A stretch of 64,000 nt of DNA from Acinetobacter sp. ANC 4648 (GTDB taxonomy: Bacteria > Pseudomonadota > Gammaproteobacteria > Pseudomonadales > Moraxellaceae): the NCBI RefSeq assembly GCF_002135345.1, contig NZ_NEGI01000001.1, forward strand, positions 62,001 to 126,000, written 5' to 3'. A program made the translations under genes and the position numbers. Below the pieces are notes generated by a model. It saw nothing but the letters and a program-made list of their open reading frames with translations, made no database searches and was not told the DNA's origin. This document shows positions 45,831-53,825 of the stretch, piece after piece (within the stretch, counting starts at the first letter, position 1; each line of letters starts with the position of its first letter).

Positions 45831-47122
45831 TCGATCTCTACCACATGTTCCTGAGAGATTCCTTCACGACAATATTCCGCCAAAGTACTTAAACGTTGTC
45901 TCGCATTACGATGAATTGGATTTGTATCATCCCATGCATAACCGGCTAAAAGAGATGCAATCATTCTGCGTATTTTATCATTTTGGTTATTTGAAAATAC
46001 CACATCTTGAAATTCACCTTCATACCATGCTTCCACATAAGCACGAAAAACTTTAATTCCCTTACGCAACGGTTTTTCATATTCTTCCATCCAATTAACA
46101 GCTTCACCCTGAATCGAGCGATCGACCAGAGGAACAGCTAAACTCGAGGATTTTAACGCAATGGTCACACCAGAAGAAAATACTGGATCAAGAAACTCCC
46201 CCGCATTACCCAACAAAGCAAAATTTTGATCTGCAAGCTGCTTTACATTGGCAGAATAACCCACCAAAGTTCGTACTGGAGTATCAAACTTCATCTGTCT
46301 TAATACATGCGATAAACTTGGTTCATCAGCAAGAATCCGTTTAAATGTCGCTAATAAGGCTTCTGGACTTGTATCATCAAATTGATAGTGATCAAAAAAG
46401 TCCTGTTCCGCAACAACACCAAAAGAAGATCGGCCATCAGCAAAGGGAATTAACCAATACCAAGCTCGATGGTCTTTTTCATGTACAGAAATCAAGATTT
46501 TTTCACGATCAAATTCTGGATCAGCTAAAATTCCATCTTCAATATGGGTAAAAATAGCACGCCGCACAGGAAAATCAGATGGACTTTCTAAGTCTAAAAA
46601 TTTCGGTAAAATTCGCCCAAAACCACTGGCATCTAGTAAAAATTTAGCTTGAATTTGATACTGTTCACCAGCTTCATTTTTTACCGTCAAAACTGGCTGA
46701 GTCGATGCAACATCTACCGCAATAACTTCATGCCCAAAACGAATCTCAGCACCTTTATTTTCAGCTTCCGATGCTAATAAATGATCAAAATGAGCACGGC
46801 GAACTTGCCAAGTTGTTCCTGGCCCATCGGTGAACTTTTGAGTAAAATCATAAAAACTACGTTGCTTGCCTCTTAAAAATACAGCGCCATTTTTAAACTG
46901 AAATGCATATTCCTCTACATGATCACGAACTGCTTCAAGTAAGCCTGCTTCTTCTAAAAATACCATCGATTGTGGTAATAAAGATTCACCAATTGAAAAT
47001 CGTGGGAAATGTTGTTTTTCAATAATCGTCACTGCATAGCCTTTTTGTCGTAATAAGGCTGCGGCTGAACTCCCAGAAGGCCCTGCCCCAATAATCATGA
47101 CATCTGTATGCTGTAAATTCAT
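45827..47122 (-). CDS. FAD-dependent oxidoreductase with halogenase-like motifs (aryl polyene cluster)
   Basis: 431-residue flavoprotein. The FAD-binding GxGxxG is IIGAGPSGSSAAALL (10-24), followed by FSIGESLLPQSMVFLEEAGL (42-61), as in flavin-dependent halogenases and geranylgeranyl reductase relatives. Two halogenase signatures are visible: WYWLIP (Trp221, Trp223, Pro226; the WxWxIP motif) and a Lys77 in FQFKNGAVF, near where phenol-type halogenases carry their lysine. A late block ALLGNAGEFLDPVFSSGV is the second flavin motif. It could act on the aromatic head group. Related flavoproteins occur in other aryl polyene clusters without proven halogenation, so the reaction is open. Confidence 0.75.
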   Translation of the reverse strand: MNLQHTDVMIIGAGPSGSSAAALLRQKGYAVTIIEKQHFPRFSIGESLLPQSMVFLEEAGLLEAVRDHVEEYAFQFKNGAVFLRGKQRSFYDFTQKFTDGPGTTWQVRRAHFDHLLASEAENKGAEIRFGHEVIAVDVASTQPVLTVKNEAGEQYQIQAKFLLDASGFGRILPKFLDLESPSDFPVRRAIFTHIEDGILADPEFDREKILISVHEKDHRAWYWLIPFADGRSSFGVVAEQDFFDHYQFDDTSPEALLATFKRILADEPSLSHVLRQMKFDTPVRTLVGYSANVKQLADQNFALLGNAGEFLDPVFSSGVTIALKSSSLAVPLVDRSIQGEAVNWMEEYEKPLRKGIKVFRAYVEAWYEGEFQDVVFSNNQNDKIRRMIASLLAGYAWDDTNPIHRNARQRLSTLAEYCREGISQEHVVEIE

Positions 47123-47138
47123 TTTTATTCCCCTTATT

Positions 47139-49463
47139 TCAACTCTTTGGCTGATTATTTAAAATGACACGATGTTGTTGATCTGCTTGAGTAAACAAGG
47201 TCGCATAAACAAATGAAAAGACGACGCCTAATAACACCGTCAGTCCAAAACAATGAATAGCGTAAGTGTGACTAAAGGATAACAAGCCAAAACCAAGTAA
47301 GGTTGACATCATACATAAGAATAATGCCATTCCAACCACTTGTGGATGATCATGTCCATGTCGATAAAAAATTGCATAATCCACACCAATACCAATAATC
47401 AAAAATGTACCCATAATACTGAATAAATTAATTTCGATACCCAGCCACGCCTGTACCGCAAAAGTACTTAACAATGCTAGGCTCACTGGGAGTATCAATG
47501 GAATAATTGCACTGAATCCATAAATGATCGTCAAACCTATCGTTAATGCCATCAAAGCATAAGCCAATAAATATTGTGCTTGAATACGATGTTCTTTAAA
47601 TAAATTGGATAGGTTTTTGACGGGTTGTAAAAGTTGAATGTGGGCATTTTGCAAGGATTGTAGTGCTTGCTCATTCTGAATACCTTGCAATAAAATCAGG
47701 CGTTCTGTCGCATTTGGCTGTAAAAATGCAAAAGGATGTTGGCTAAATTGTGCCAATTTCAAAATCGGCTGTGTCGACAAATGTGTCTGCCAATCGAATA
47801 CGTCTTGTGGATTCAACTGCAGCGCTTGTGCATAGGCTACCAAGTCTGACTTTGGAATATTTTGGAGTAACTGAATATTTTGCCTTTGCTGAAGCTCTGA
47901 AGGTATCGATTGACCTAGTGCCTGAAAGCTATGAACAACACCCTGCTTTTGTAAATCTAATAGCTGTTGAATCAGTTGCTGCTCCAGCACTTCAACCTCT
48001 GCAGAAGTGTTAGCTCGAATGACAAAGTAATCACTACCTTGTTCCTGACCAAAACGTTCACGCACATAGCGATCTTGCTGTTTAAGTTGTTGATCCATAC
48101 TTTGTAAATTACGGATATCATCATTACTTTTTAAAAAATACAAGCTTCCGAATCCAATAAGTGTAATCAGCGCAATACTCGAATAACGTAATTTTGAATG
48201 TTGTAAAAAATAACACCGAGCATCGCCAATAAATTTTAATGTTTGAATGGCTGGTTCAGCATTTAATGCTTTTAAACGAGGTAATAATAAAATGCTGGTT
48301 AACCATGCCGAACTTAACCCCACCATTGAAAAAACAGCGATTTGTTTAAAACCAGGAAAGGGGGTAAAAGTTAGAAATAAATAAGCCACTAATGTGGTCA
48401 TTAATCCCATAAACAAACTAGGCAACACTGGCTTTAAAATTGAAAATCCATCAATCTTTCGATGCTGTGATTGTAAGGCCATAAAGTAAAATGAAAAATC
48501 GACACACACCCCAACCAAGCTTGCGCCAAAGACCAAGGTTATTAAATGAATTTCATCAAATAACCAATGTGTGACAGCAAAAGCCAGTAAACAACCACTA
48601 CTAACCGCAATAAATTCAGTCAGCATAGGCCGTAAGGATCTAAAACCAAACCAAACTAATAGTAAAACACCAATACTGGAGCCTAGACCAATGCTAGAAA
48701 TTTCTTTTTCAGCCGACTGTGTACCAAAATTAGAGAACAACAATGTGCCAGTCCAATGTGTTTTTACATTGAGTTGAGCTAACTGTTGATTAATTTTCTT
48801 CATCCAATATTCGGTATCTTTTTGATAATCAATACTGTATGGACTTTGCGTTAGCTCTAAAGTAAAAAAACGTGAAATCGTATTTTCATCTTTTAAGGTA
48901 GCAAAACCTTGTTCCATTTCTATTGCAGGATTACTTTGCTGATGCGCGAGCCCCATTGCAAAACGAGGGAATAATAGCAAGGGATCATTTTTGAATAATT
49001 CAGCAGTAATGGGCATCCCCGGACTCATTACTTGCAATAAACTCTGCTCGATCAGTGCTGGATAATTTTGCTGTTTTAAATGTTCAATATCTTCAGCTGC
49101 AAGCAATCCAGCACGGTGCTGAAATAGGGTTTGTGCAAATTGATCAGTATCTAATTGTGGTTTTAAAGGTTGCCACAAAGCACTGGATTGAATCTGCTGC
49201 TTGAGTAAATCAGTTGCCTGCGCCAAGGCTTTTTCATCAGGTGCGTCAATAACTAAAAAAACTTTATTATTTAACTGCTGATTGACATATTGCTGTGTAT
49301 TTTCCAGTGCTTTATCTTGATTTTCTTTGGGTAGTAACGCAAAAATATTGGTTTGAATATGAATGTCGTTATGTAGCCAAGACCAAACTAAGCTACTGGC
49401 TACAATTAATAAAATAACCAGCCAAAGTGCTGAAAGTTTATTTTGCCAATTGGAAAAGTGCAT
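47139..49463 (-). CDS. MMPL/RND-type exporter (aryl polyene cluster)
   Basis: 774-residue inner-membrane transporter with the duplicated MMPL plan. A first helix (about 12-29) is followed by a large periplasmic domain, five helices around GLGSSIGVLLLVWFGFRSLRPM...GASLVGVCVDFSFYFMALQ, a second periplasmic domain, and a second bundle with MGTFLIIGIGVDYAIFYRHGHDH. Asp residues in the two VDxxxxF motifs are the expected proton-relay positions. It presumably lifts the aryl polyene lipid from the inner membrane, in concert with the LolA-like carrier. It overlaps the LolA-like gene by 26 bases. Confidence 0.88.
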   Translation of the reverse strand: MHFSNWQNKLSALWLVILLIVASSLVWSWLHNDIHIQTNIFALLPKENQDKALENTQQYVNQQLNNKVFLVIDAPDEKALAQATDLLKQQIQSSALWQPLKPQLDTDQFAQTLFQHRAGLLAAEDIEHLKQQNYPALIEQSLLQVMSPGMPITAELFKNDPLLLFPRFAMGLAHQQSNPAIEMEQGFATLKDENTISRFFTLELTQSPYSIDYQKDTEYWMKKINQQLAQLNVKTHWTGTLLFSNFGTQSAEKEISSIGLGSSIGVLLLVWFGFRSLRPMLTEFIAVSSGCLLAFAVTHWLFDEIHLITLVFGASLVGVCVDFSFYFMALQSQHRKIDGFSILKPVLPSLFMGLMTTLVAYLFLTFTPFPGFKQIAVFSMVGLSSAWLTSILLLPRLKALNAEPAIQTLKFIGDARCYFLQHSKLRYSSIALITLIGFGSLYFLKSNDDIRNLQSMDQQLKQQDRYVRERFGQEQGSDYFVIRANTSAEVEVLEQQLIQQLLDLQKQGVVHSFQALGQSIPSELQQRQNIQLLQNIPKSDLVAYAQALQLNPQDVFDWQTHLSTQPILKLAQFSQHPFAFLQPNATERLILLQGIQNEQALQSLQNAHIQLLQPVKNLSNLFKEHRIQAQYLLAYALMALTIGLTIIYGFSAIIPLILPVSLALLSTFAVQAWLGIEINLFSIMGTFLIIGIGVDYAIFYRHGHDHPQVVGMALFLCMMSTLLGFGLLSFSHTYAIHCFGLTVLLGVVFSFVYATLFTQADQQHRVILNNQPKS

Positions 49464-50124
49464 GTTCCGCAGCCGTTAAATTTTGTGGTTGAGCGCTGTG
49501 CTGACTAAATTGAATCACAGTTGAATTGTTGGCTTTTTCCGTAATCACAATTTGATCAACAAAATTTTGACCTTGAGCTTCAATACGAACGAATAATTTT
49601 TTAAATAAACTACTTTTAGGCGTTAATGTCATATTCCATTGATTGGCAGTATAGTGAGCAGAAACAATATTAAAATTTTTGGCCAATGCTGTTTCATCGC
49701 CTGACATCAGTTGTAAAAACATAGTTGCTACTGAGCCATACGGTGATTTACTCATTTCAATCTGACTAAATGTTCGTTGAGTTTTCTGTACTAATTTTTG
49801 AGGTGTGACAATTAAACTGGCTTGTACCGGCCGTTGAATTTGCCAAATTACACCTTGTTGTTTTGAAAATACAACACTGCCATTTGATACAAACGTTTTA
49901 TTTAAGGATGCCAATTTTTTTTTCTGTTGAAACTGTGCACGGACGATAGGTGTGCTAGACAATTGCTTAAATATTTGAGTAACTTCTATATTTTGCGCAC
50001 CTGCAAAACTTGAAAAGAACAAGCAAAGCACAAAACATAGTAGCAGCCCGAGCAATTTTGTTAATAACTGGATGTGCTGTAACACATCAATTTTATCTCG
50101 CAATAGAATTGGGGAATGATTCAT
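49438..50124 (-). CDS. LolA-like outer-membrane lipoprotein carrier (aryl polyene cluster)
   Basis: 228-residue secreted protein. The signal sequence is LLGLLLCFVLCLFFSSFAGA (about residues 24-43), preceded by a basic N-terminal extension. The mature part follows LolA: IFKQLSSTPIVRAQFQQKKKLASLNKTFVSNGSVVFSKQQGVIWQIQRP, then a concave beta-sheet-type sequence. In aryl polyene clusters a LolA homologue is thought to carry a hydrophobic cargo across the periplasm. It overlaps the exporter gene, consistent with a shared transport route. The start is uncertain because the N-terminal extension is long. Confidence 0.8.
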   Translation of the reverse strand: MNHSPILLRDKIDVLQHIQLLTKLLGLLLCFVLCLFFSSFAGAQNIEVTQIFKQLSSTPIVRAQFQQKKKLASLNKTFVSNGSVVFSKQQGVIWQIQRPVQASLIVTPQKLVQKTQRTFSQIEMSKSPYGSVATMFLQLMSGDETALAKNFNIVSAHYTANQWNMTLTPKSSLFKKLFVRIEAQGQNFVDQIVITEKANNSTVIQFSQHSAQPQNLTAAEHALFQLAK

Positions 50125-50136
50125 CTCTGTTCTTCT

Positions 50137-50568
50137 CTATGGCTCAATATGATTCAGTTGAAAAGCTGGCCAAGCGTTTAATCGCTCAAATAACACTGGC
50201 GGCGACTGAAAGCACATTTCACGGCTTTGCATATGGACTGCAACTTGTGTGGTATAGCCTTTTGTTAAACGTTGACCTGATTTTGCATCAAAAATCAAAT
50301 ATTCAATTTTTAAACGGTTTTCCCATTCTTTTAATCGCGCACGTACCCGAATTTTTTGTTGAAATTCTATGCCTTGCACATAGCGTACATGACTTTCAAT
50401 AATTGGCCATGCATAGCCTGAATCTTTCATTTGTACATAGTTATACTTAAACTCATCCAATAATTGACAACGTGCAATCTCAAAATATTTTAAATAATGC
50501 CCATGCCAAACAATGTTCATACTATCAACATCATGAAAAGGAATTTCAATAACTACATCAGCATGCAT
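50137..50568 (-). CDS. Acyl-CoA/ACP thioesterase, 4HBT type (aryl polyene cluster)
   Basis: 143-residue hotdog thioesterase. IEIPFHDVDSMNIVWHGHYLKYFEIAR at 8-34 contains the active-site Asp of the 4-hydroxybenzoyl-CoA thioesterase family (DVDxMNIVWHGxY). The later SHVRYVQGIEFQQKIRVRARLKEW is the substrate-tunnel region. It would release the finished polyene acid, edit the ACPs, or act on the starter thioester. It lies one base after the end of the ammonia-lyase gene and 12 bases before the LolA-like gene. Confidence 0.85.
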   Translation of the reverse strand: MHADVVIEIPFHDVDSMNIVWHGHYLKYFEIARCQLLDEFKYNYVQMKDSGYAWPIIESHVRYVQGIEFQQKIRVRARLKEWENRLKIEYLIFDAKSGQRLTKGYTTQVAVHMQSREMCFQSPPVLFERLNAWPAFQLNHIEP

Positions 50569-50569
50569 G

Positions 50570-52141
50570 TTAATTCTCCATGTTCAGTGAGTTGAATACC
50601 GAACATTGTAAAAATGCCAATTGCTCAAAGCGATCGACCAAAGTTTGTAAATCATTTTGCAATGGTCGATCTTCTTCCAAAAAGGTGAAGCTTTCATGCA
50701 CCCAGTTTTGGAATTGTATTAATACTTCTGTCAAATTGTGTGATAGACCTTTGAGTTGAATCGCTTGCACACTGGCACAGCAAAGTGCAGATAGCACTTG
50801 TTCTGTCAGTAAAATGACGCGACTCGCATCACGGGCTGCAATTGTCCCCATACTGACTTTGTCTTGATTATGACATTCTGTTGAGCGGGAAAAAATCGAA
50901 GCAGCCAACGTCTGTTTTAATGCTTCAGCAGTCCAAGCGGATACCCCGATTTGCACGGCTTTAAAACCATGGTTGAGTGCTAACCGTTCTGGACTTGAAC
51001 CAGTTAAATTCCGCGGCAAACCATGATTCATTTTATGATCTACCAATTGTGCCAATTGTCGATCAAGTAAATCTGCAATATTGGCAATCATAATTTTCAG
51101 ACTGTCCATGGCTTGGGCAATATGACCGCCATAAAAATGACCACCATGTAATACGCGTAAACTCACAGGATCAATTAATGGATTATCATTACTCGAATTC
51201 AATTCATTTTCAATGAATTGACGCAACCAAATTTTAGAGTCTTCAAATACACCAATAATATGCGGTGCGCATCGTAATGAATACCGATCTTGTAAGCGTG
51301 GACTTTGGTGTGCCGTTTGAACTTCACTATTAAGCCATAGACGCAGTTGTGAGGCGATCCGTTGTTGTCCTTGATGTGGTTTTTGTGCAAAGAGGACTTC
51401 ATCAAAATGACTGGGATTTCCTTCTAAAGCTAAAACATTCATCGCTGTAATGAGCGTGCTTACCAAGGCTATCTGTTCTGATTTCTTATAGTTTAAACAG
51501 GCAATTGCAGTCATGACTGCCGTACCATTCATTAATGCCAGACCTTCTTTAGGACGTAATACCAAGGCAGACATCTTTTTATCAGCATAGACCTCTGTAA
51601 TTGGAACAATCCTTTGCTGATCATTCCAATATACGTCCCGCTCCCCCACTAAAGCTCCAGCGATATAGGATAAAGGGGTTAAGTCACCACTTGCACCTAC
51701 GGAACCTTCTGATGGAATCACTGGAATAATATTTTCATTCAGCATCCATACCAAACGTTCTAATAAAGCAAAGGATACCCCAGAATAACCACGTGCTAAT
51801 GAACATAAACGTGTGATGACTACAGCACGAGCTGTGATTAAGTCAAAATTTTGCCCCAAACCACAGCCATGAAAACGAGATAAATGTAATGGTAGTTCAT
51901 ACACTTGATGAGGTGGAACTTCCACTAAACATGAATCACCATAACCCGTGGTCACACCATAAATGACTCCTTCATCCTCAAGTAGTCGATCCAAAAAATC
52001 TGCTCCACGTTGAATCAAGGCTCGCCATTCACTCGACTCAGGCAATGCCACTCTCACCTGTTGATGAGCAACACGAATTACATCTTCAATAGTTAATGGA
52101 TCTTTGCCTACCACTAAAACTGGCATCTTATTTTTATTCAC
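50570..52141 (-). CDS. Aromatic amino acid ammonia-lyase, HAL/TAL-like (aryl polyene cluster)
   Basis: 523-residue member of the histidine/phenylalanine/tyrosine ammonia-lyase family. Ala150-Ser151-Gly152 in SEGSVGASGDLTPLSYIAGA form the MIO cofactor. Tyr61 (IYGVTTGYGDS) is the catalytic Tyr loop. At the substrate-selectivity position (HAL Ser-His, TAL His-Leu, PAL Phe-Leu) this protein has Phe90-His91 (LSRFHGCGLG), an uncommon pair. In the cluster the natural role would be to supply a cinnamic- or coumaric-type starter for the aryl head. Histidine as substrate cannot be excluded, but no other hut genes are near. Confidence 0.82.
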   Translation of the reverse strand: MNKNKMPVLVVGKDPLTIEDVIRVAHQQVRVALPESSEWRALIQRGADFLDRLLEDEGVIYGVTTGYGDSCLVEVPPHQVYELPLHLSRFHGCGLGQNFDLITARAVVITRLCSLARGYSGVSFALLERLVWMLNENIIPVIPSEGSVGASGDLTPLSYIAGALVGERDVYWNDQQRIVPITEVYADKKMSALVLRPKEGLALMNGTAVMTAIACLNYKKSEQIALVSTLITAMNVLALEGNPSHFDEVLFAQKPHQGQQRIASQLRLWLNSEVQTAHQSPRLQDRYSLRCAPHIIGVFEDSKIWLRQFIENELNSSNDNPLIDPVSLRVLHGGHFYGGHIAQAMDSLKIMIANIADLLDRQLAQLVDHKMNHGLPRNLTGSSPERLALNHGFKAVQIGVSAWTAEALKQTLAASIFSRSTECHNQDKVSMGTIAARDASRVILLTEQVLSALCCASVQAIQLKGLSHNLTEVLIQFQNWVHESFTFLEEDRPLQNDLQTLVDRFEQLAFLQCSVFNSLNMEN

Positions 52142-53071
52142 TTACTTCTTCCAAAAATTATAAAAATTAAACCATTGATAAGGCGCACGAATACAATGCT
52201 TTTCCACCAAGGAAACATATCGCAGCGTAATATTTTGCATCGCCTGTAACCGTGTAGCCCGAGGCAATTCAACCCGATCAGCCAACTTATGAATATGTAC
52301 ATCAAAGGTATTCTGCATTCGATAACAAAATACAGCCAGTACAGGTACCTTAAGTAAATTTGCAAGAATCCAAGCACCTTGTGGCCATTTCGCATCTTCA
52401 GCTAAAAAACTCAATGTTTGTACTCGATCTGACTGCACCGGAACGCGATCAGCAGCAACAATAATCCATTCGCCTTGTTCCAATTTATCTTGTAGGTGAA
52501 ATGCTGTTTCTAGCCCTAATTCATCAACAGAAATCAGATGTACGTCTGCTTTGGTATTTAACTTTTTTAAAAATTGATTAAATTGAGTCGCATGCTTTTG
52601 ATAAACCAAAACATTAATTTTTTGCTTCTGCTCTGACTTAATGGCACGCAATAATTCGATATTGCCAAAATGTGAGACAACAATAATTGCCCCTTTGTGA
52701 TAATGTGCTCGAAAATGCTCATGCCCATGTAAATTCAGTTTTTTTTCATCAATATAACCGAGCCATCCTTCAATTTTATCAAGGATACACTCACCAAATT
52801 GCATCAAATGCGTGTACGTATTAGCTATAGATGGTGGATTGGTAAAAGGCGTTTTCTGACCAGCAAAAGCATGTACTTTTTGTAGATAAAGTAAGGAGGA
52901 TTGTCGTGCTGTTTTAGAAAACAGCCAATACCACATAATCACAATATATAAGACCAGACGACATAAAAAACGCCCACCCACGCGGTAAAACCCAAGCATA
53001 AGCATTAAAGGGAGCATGCCCCCTTTTTCCTTGAGTTCGCTCCACCCTGGAGAATGATTAAACTTAGTCAT
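52142..53071 (-). CDS. LpxL-like lysophospholipid acyltransferase (aryl polyene cluster)
   Basis: 309-residue membrane-associated acyltransferase of the lipid A late acyltransferase type. A hydrophobic segment lies at about 32-51 (GGRFLCRLVLYIVIMWYWLF). The catalytic H-x4-E pair is in VVSHFGNIELLRAI, followed by AADRVPVQSDRV, and the C-terminus APYQWFNFYNFW is the family end. It probably links the polyene acyl chain to a glycolipid or phospholipid. It abuts the ammonia-lyase start with no gap and overlaps the glycosyltransferase gene by eight bases. Confidence 0.85.
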   Translation of the reverse strand: MTKFNHSPGWSELKEKGGMLPLMLMLGFYRVGGRFLCRLVLYIVIMWYWLFSKTARQSSLLYLQKVHAFAGQKTPFTNPPSIANTYTHLMQFGECILDKIEGWLGYIDEKKLNLHGHEHFRAHYHKGAIIVVSHFGNIELLRAIKSEQKQKINVLVYQKHATQFNQFLKKLNTKADVHLISVDELGLETAFHLQDKLEQGEWIIVAADRVPVQSDRVQTLSFLAEDAKWPQGAWILANLLKVPVLAVFCYRMQNTFDVHIHKLADRVELPRATRLQAMQNITLRYVSLVEKHCIRAPYQWFNFYNFWKK

Positions 53072-53825
53072 GAGTTGAAGATTGTATTTTATGACGAATT
53101 AATTTAGGTAAACGCAATAACATACCTGCAAATAATCTTGAATGCACCTTAGAGATTCCCCAATTATCACGCCACAGATTAAAGTGTGAAATCCCATGTT
53201 CAGGATAAATTACCTTGGTCGGAACATTTAAAAAAGAGATATTTTCCCATTTTAAACGCACCAAAATTTCACTATCAAAGCCCATGCCTGCTTGGAATTT
53301 GGCACTATTCAAAACGGCTAAAGTTGGTTTAAGTGGATAAACCCGAAAACCACACATACTGTCTTTAATCTCAAAGGAAAGACTGTTAATCCATACCCAA
53401 ATATGAGTCGCATAACGACCATATAAGCGACCTTTCGGCACAGTATCATCAAAAATAGGCTGTCCAATCACCATGGCATTTGGATTTTGCTGAGAAATTT
53501 CGAGAAACTTCGCAATATCATTCCAATCATGTTGACCATCACAATCCAGCTGTAATGTATGGCTCAAACCCATTTGCTCTGCTGTACGCAAGCCTGTAAC
53601 AACAGCTTGTCCTTTTCCCTGATTTTGTGCATGCTCAACCAAAACTATATCGGTATATTGCGCAGCTAACTCACGTAAAATTTGCGTACACTGTGCTTCA
53701 CTGCCATCATTGACCATGACAATAGGAAGCTTAAATGGAGCTAGAGATTGTAATAATGCTACAAGATAATGCGGATGGTTATAAACAGGGATAATAAAAC
53801 CATATTTGAAGATTACTGGATTCAC
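53064..53825 (-). CDS. Glycosyltransferase family 2 (aryl polyene cluster)
   Basis: 253-residue GT2 enzyme. It opens YGFIIPVYNHPHYLVALLQSL (GT-A fold), then VMVNDGSEAQCTQIL, QNQGKGQAVVTGL and the metal/donor motif LDCDGQHDWNDIAKFL. The acceptor part includes FQAGMGFDSEILVRLKW. It may glycosylate the lipid anchor or head group of the aryl polyene. It overlaps its neighbours by four and eight bases, so it is translated within the operon. Confidence 0.86.
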   Translation of the reverse strand: MNPVIFKYGFIIPVYNHPHYLVALLQSLAPFKLPIVMVNDGSEAQCTQILRELAAQYTDIVLVEHAQNQGKGQAVVTGLRTAEQMGLSHTLQLDCDGQHDWNDIAKFLEISQQNPNAMVIGQPIFDDTVPKGRLYGRYATHIWVWINSLSFEIKDSMCGFRVYPLKPTLAVLNSAKFQAGMGFDSEILVRLKWENISFLNVPTKVIYPEHGISHFNLWRDNWGISKVHSRLFAGMLLRLPKLIRHKIQSSTHD

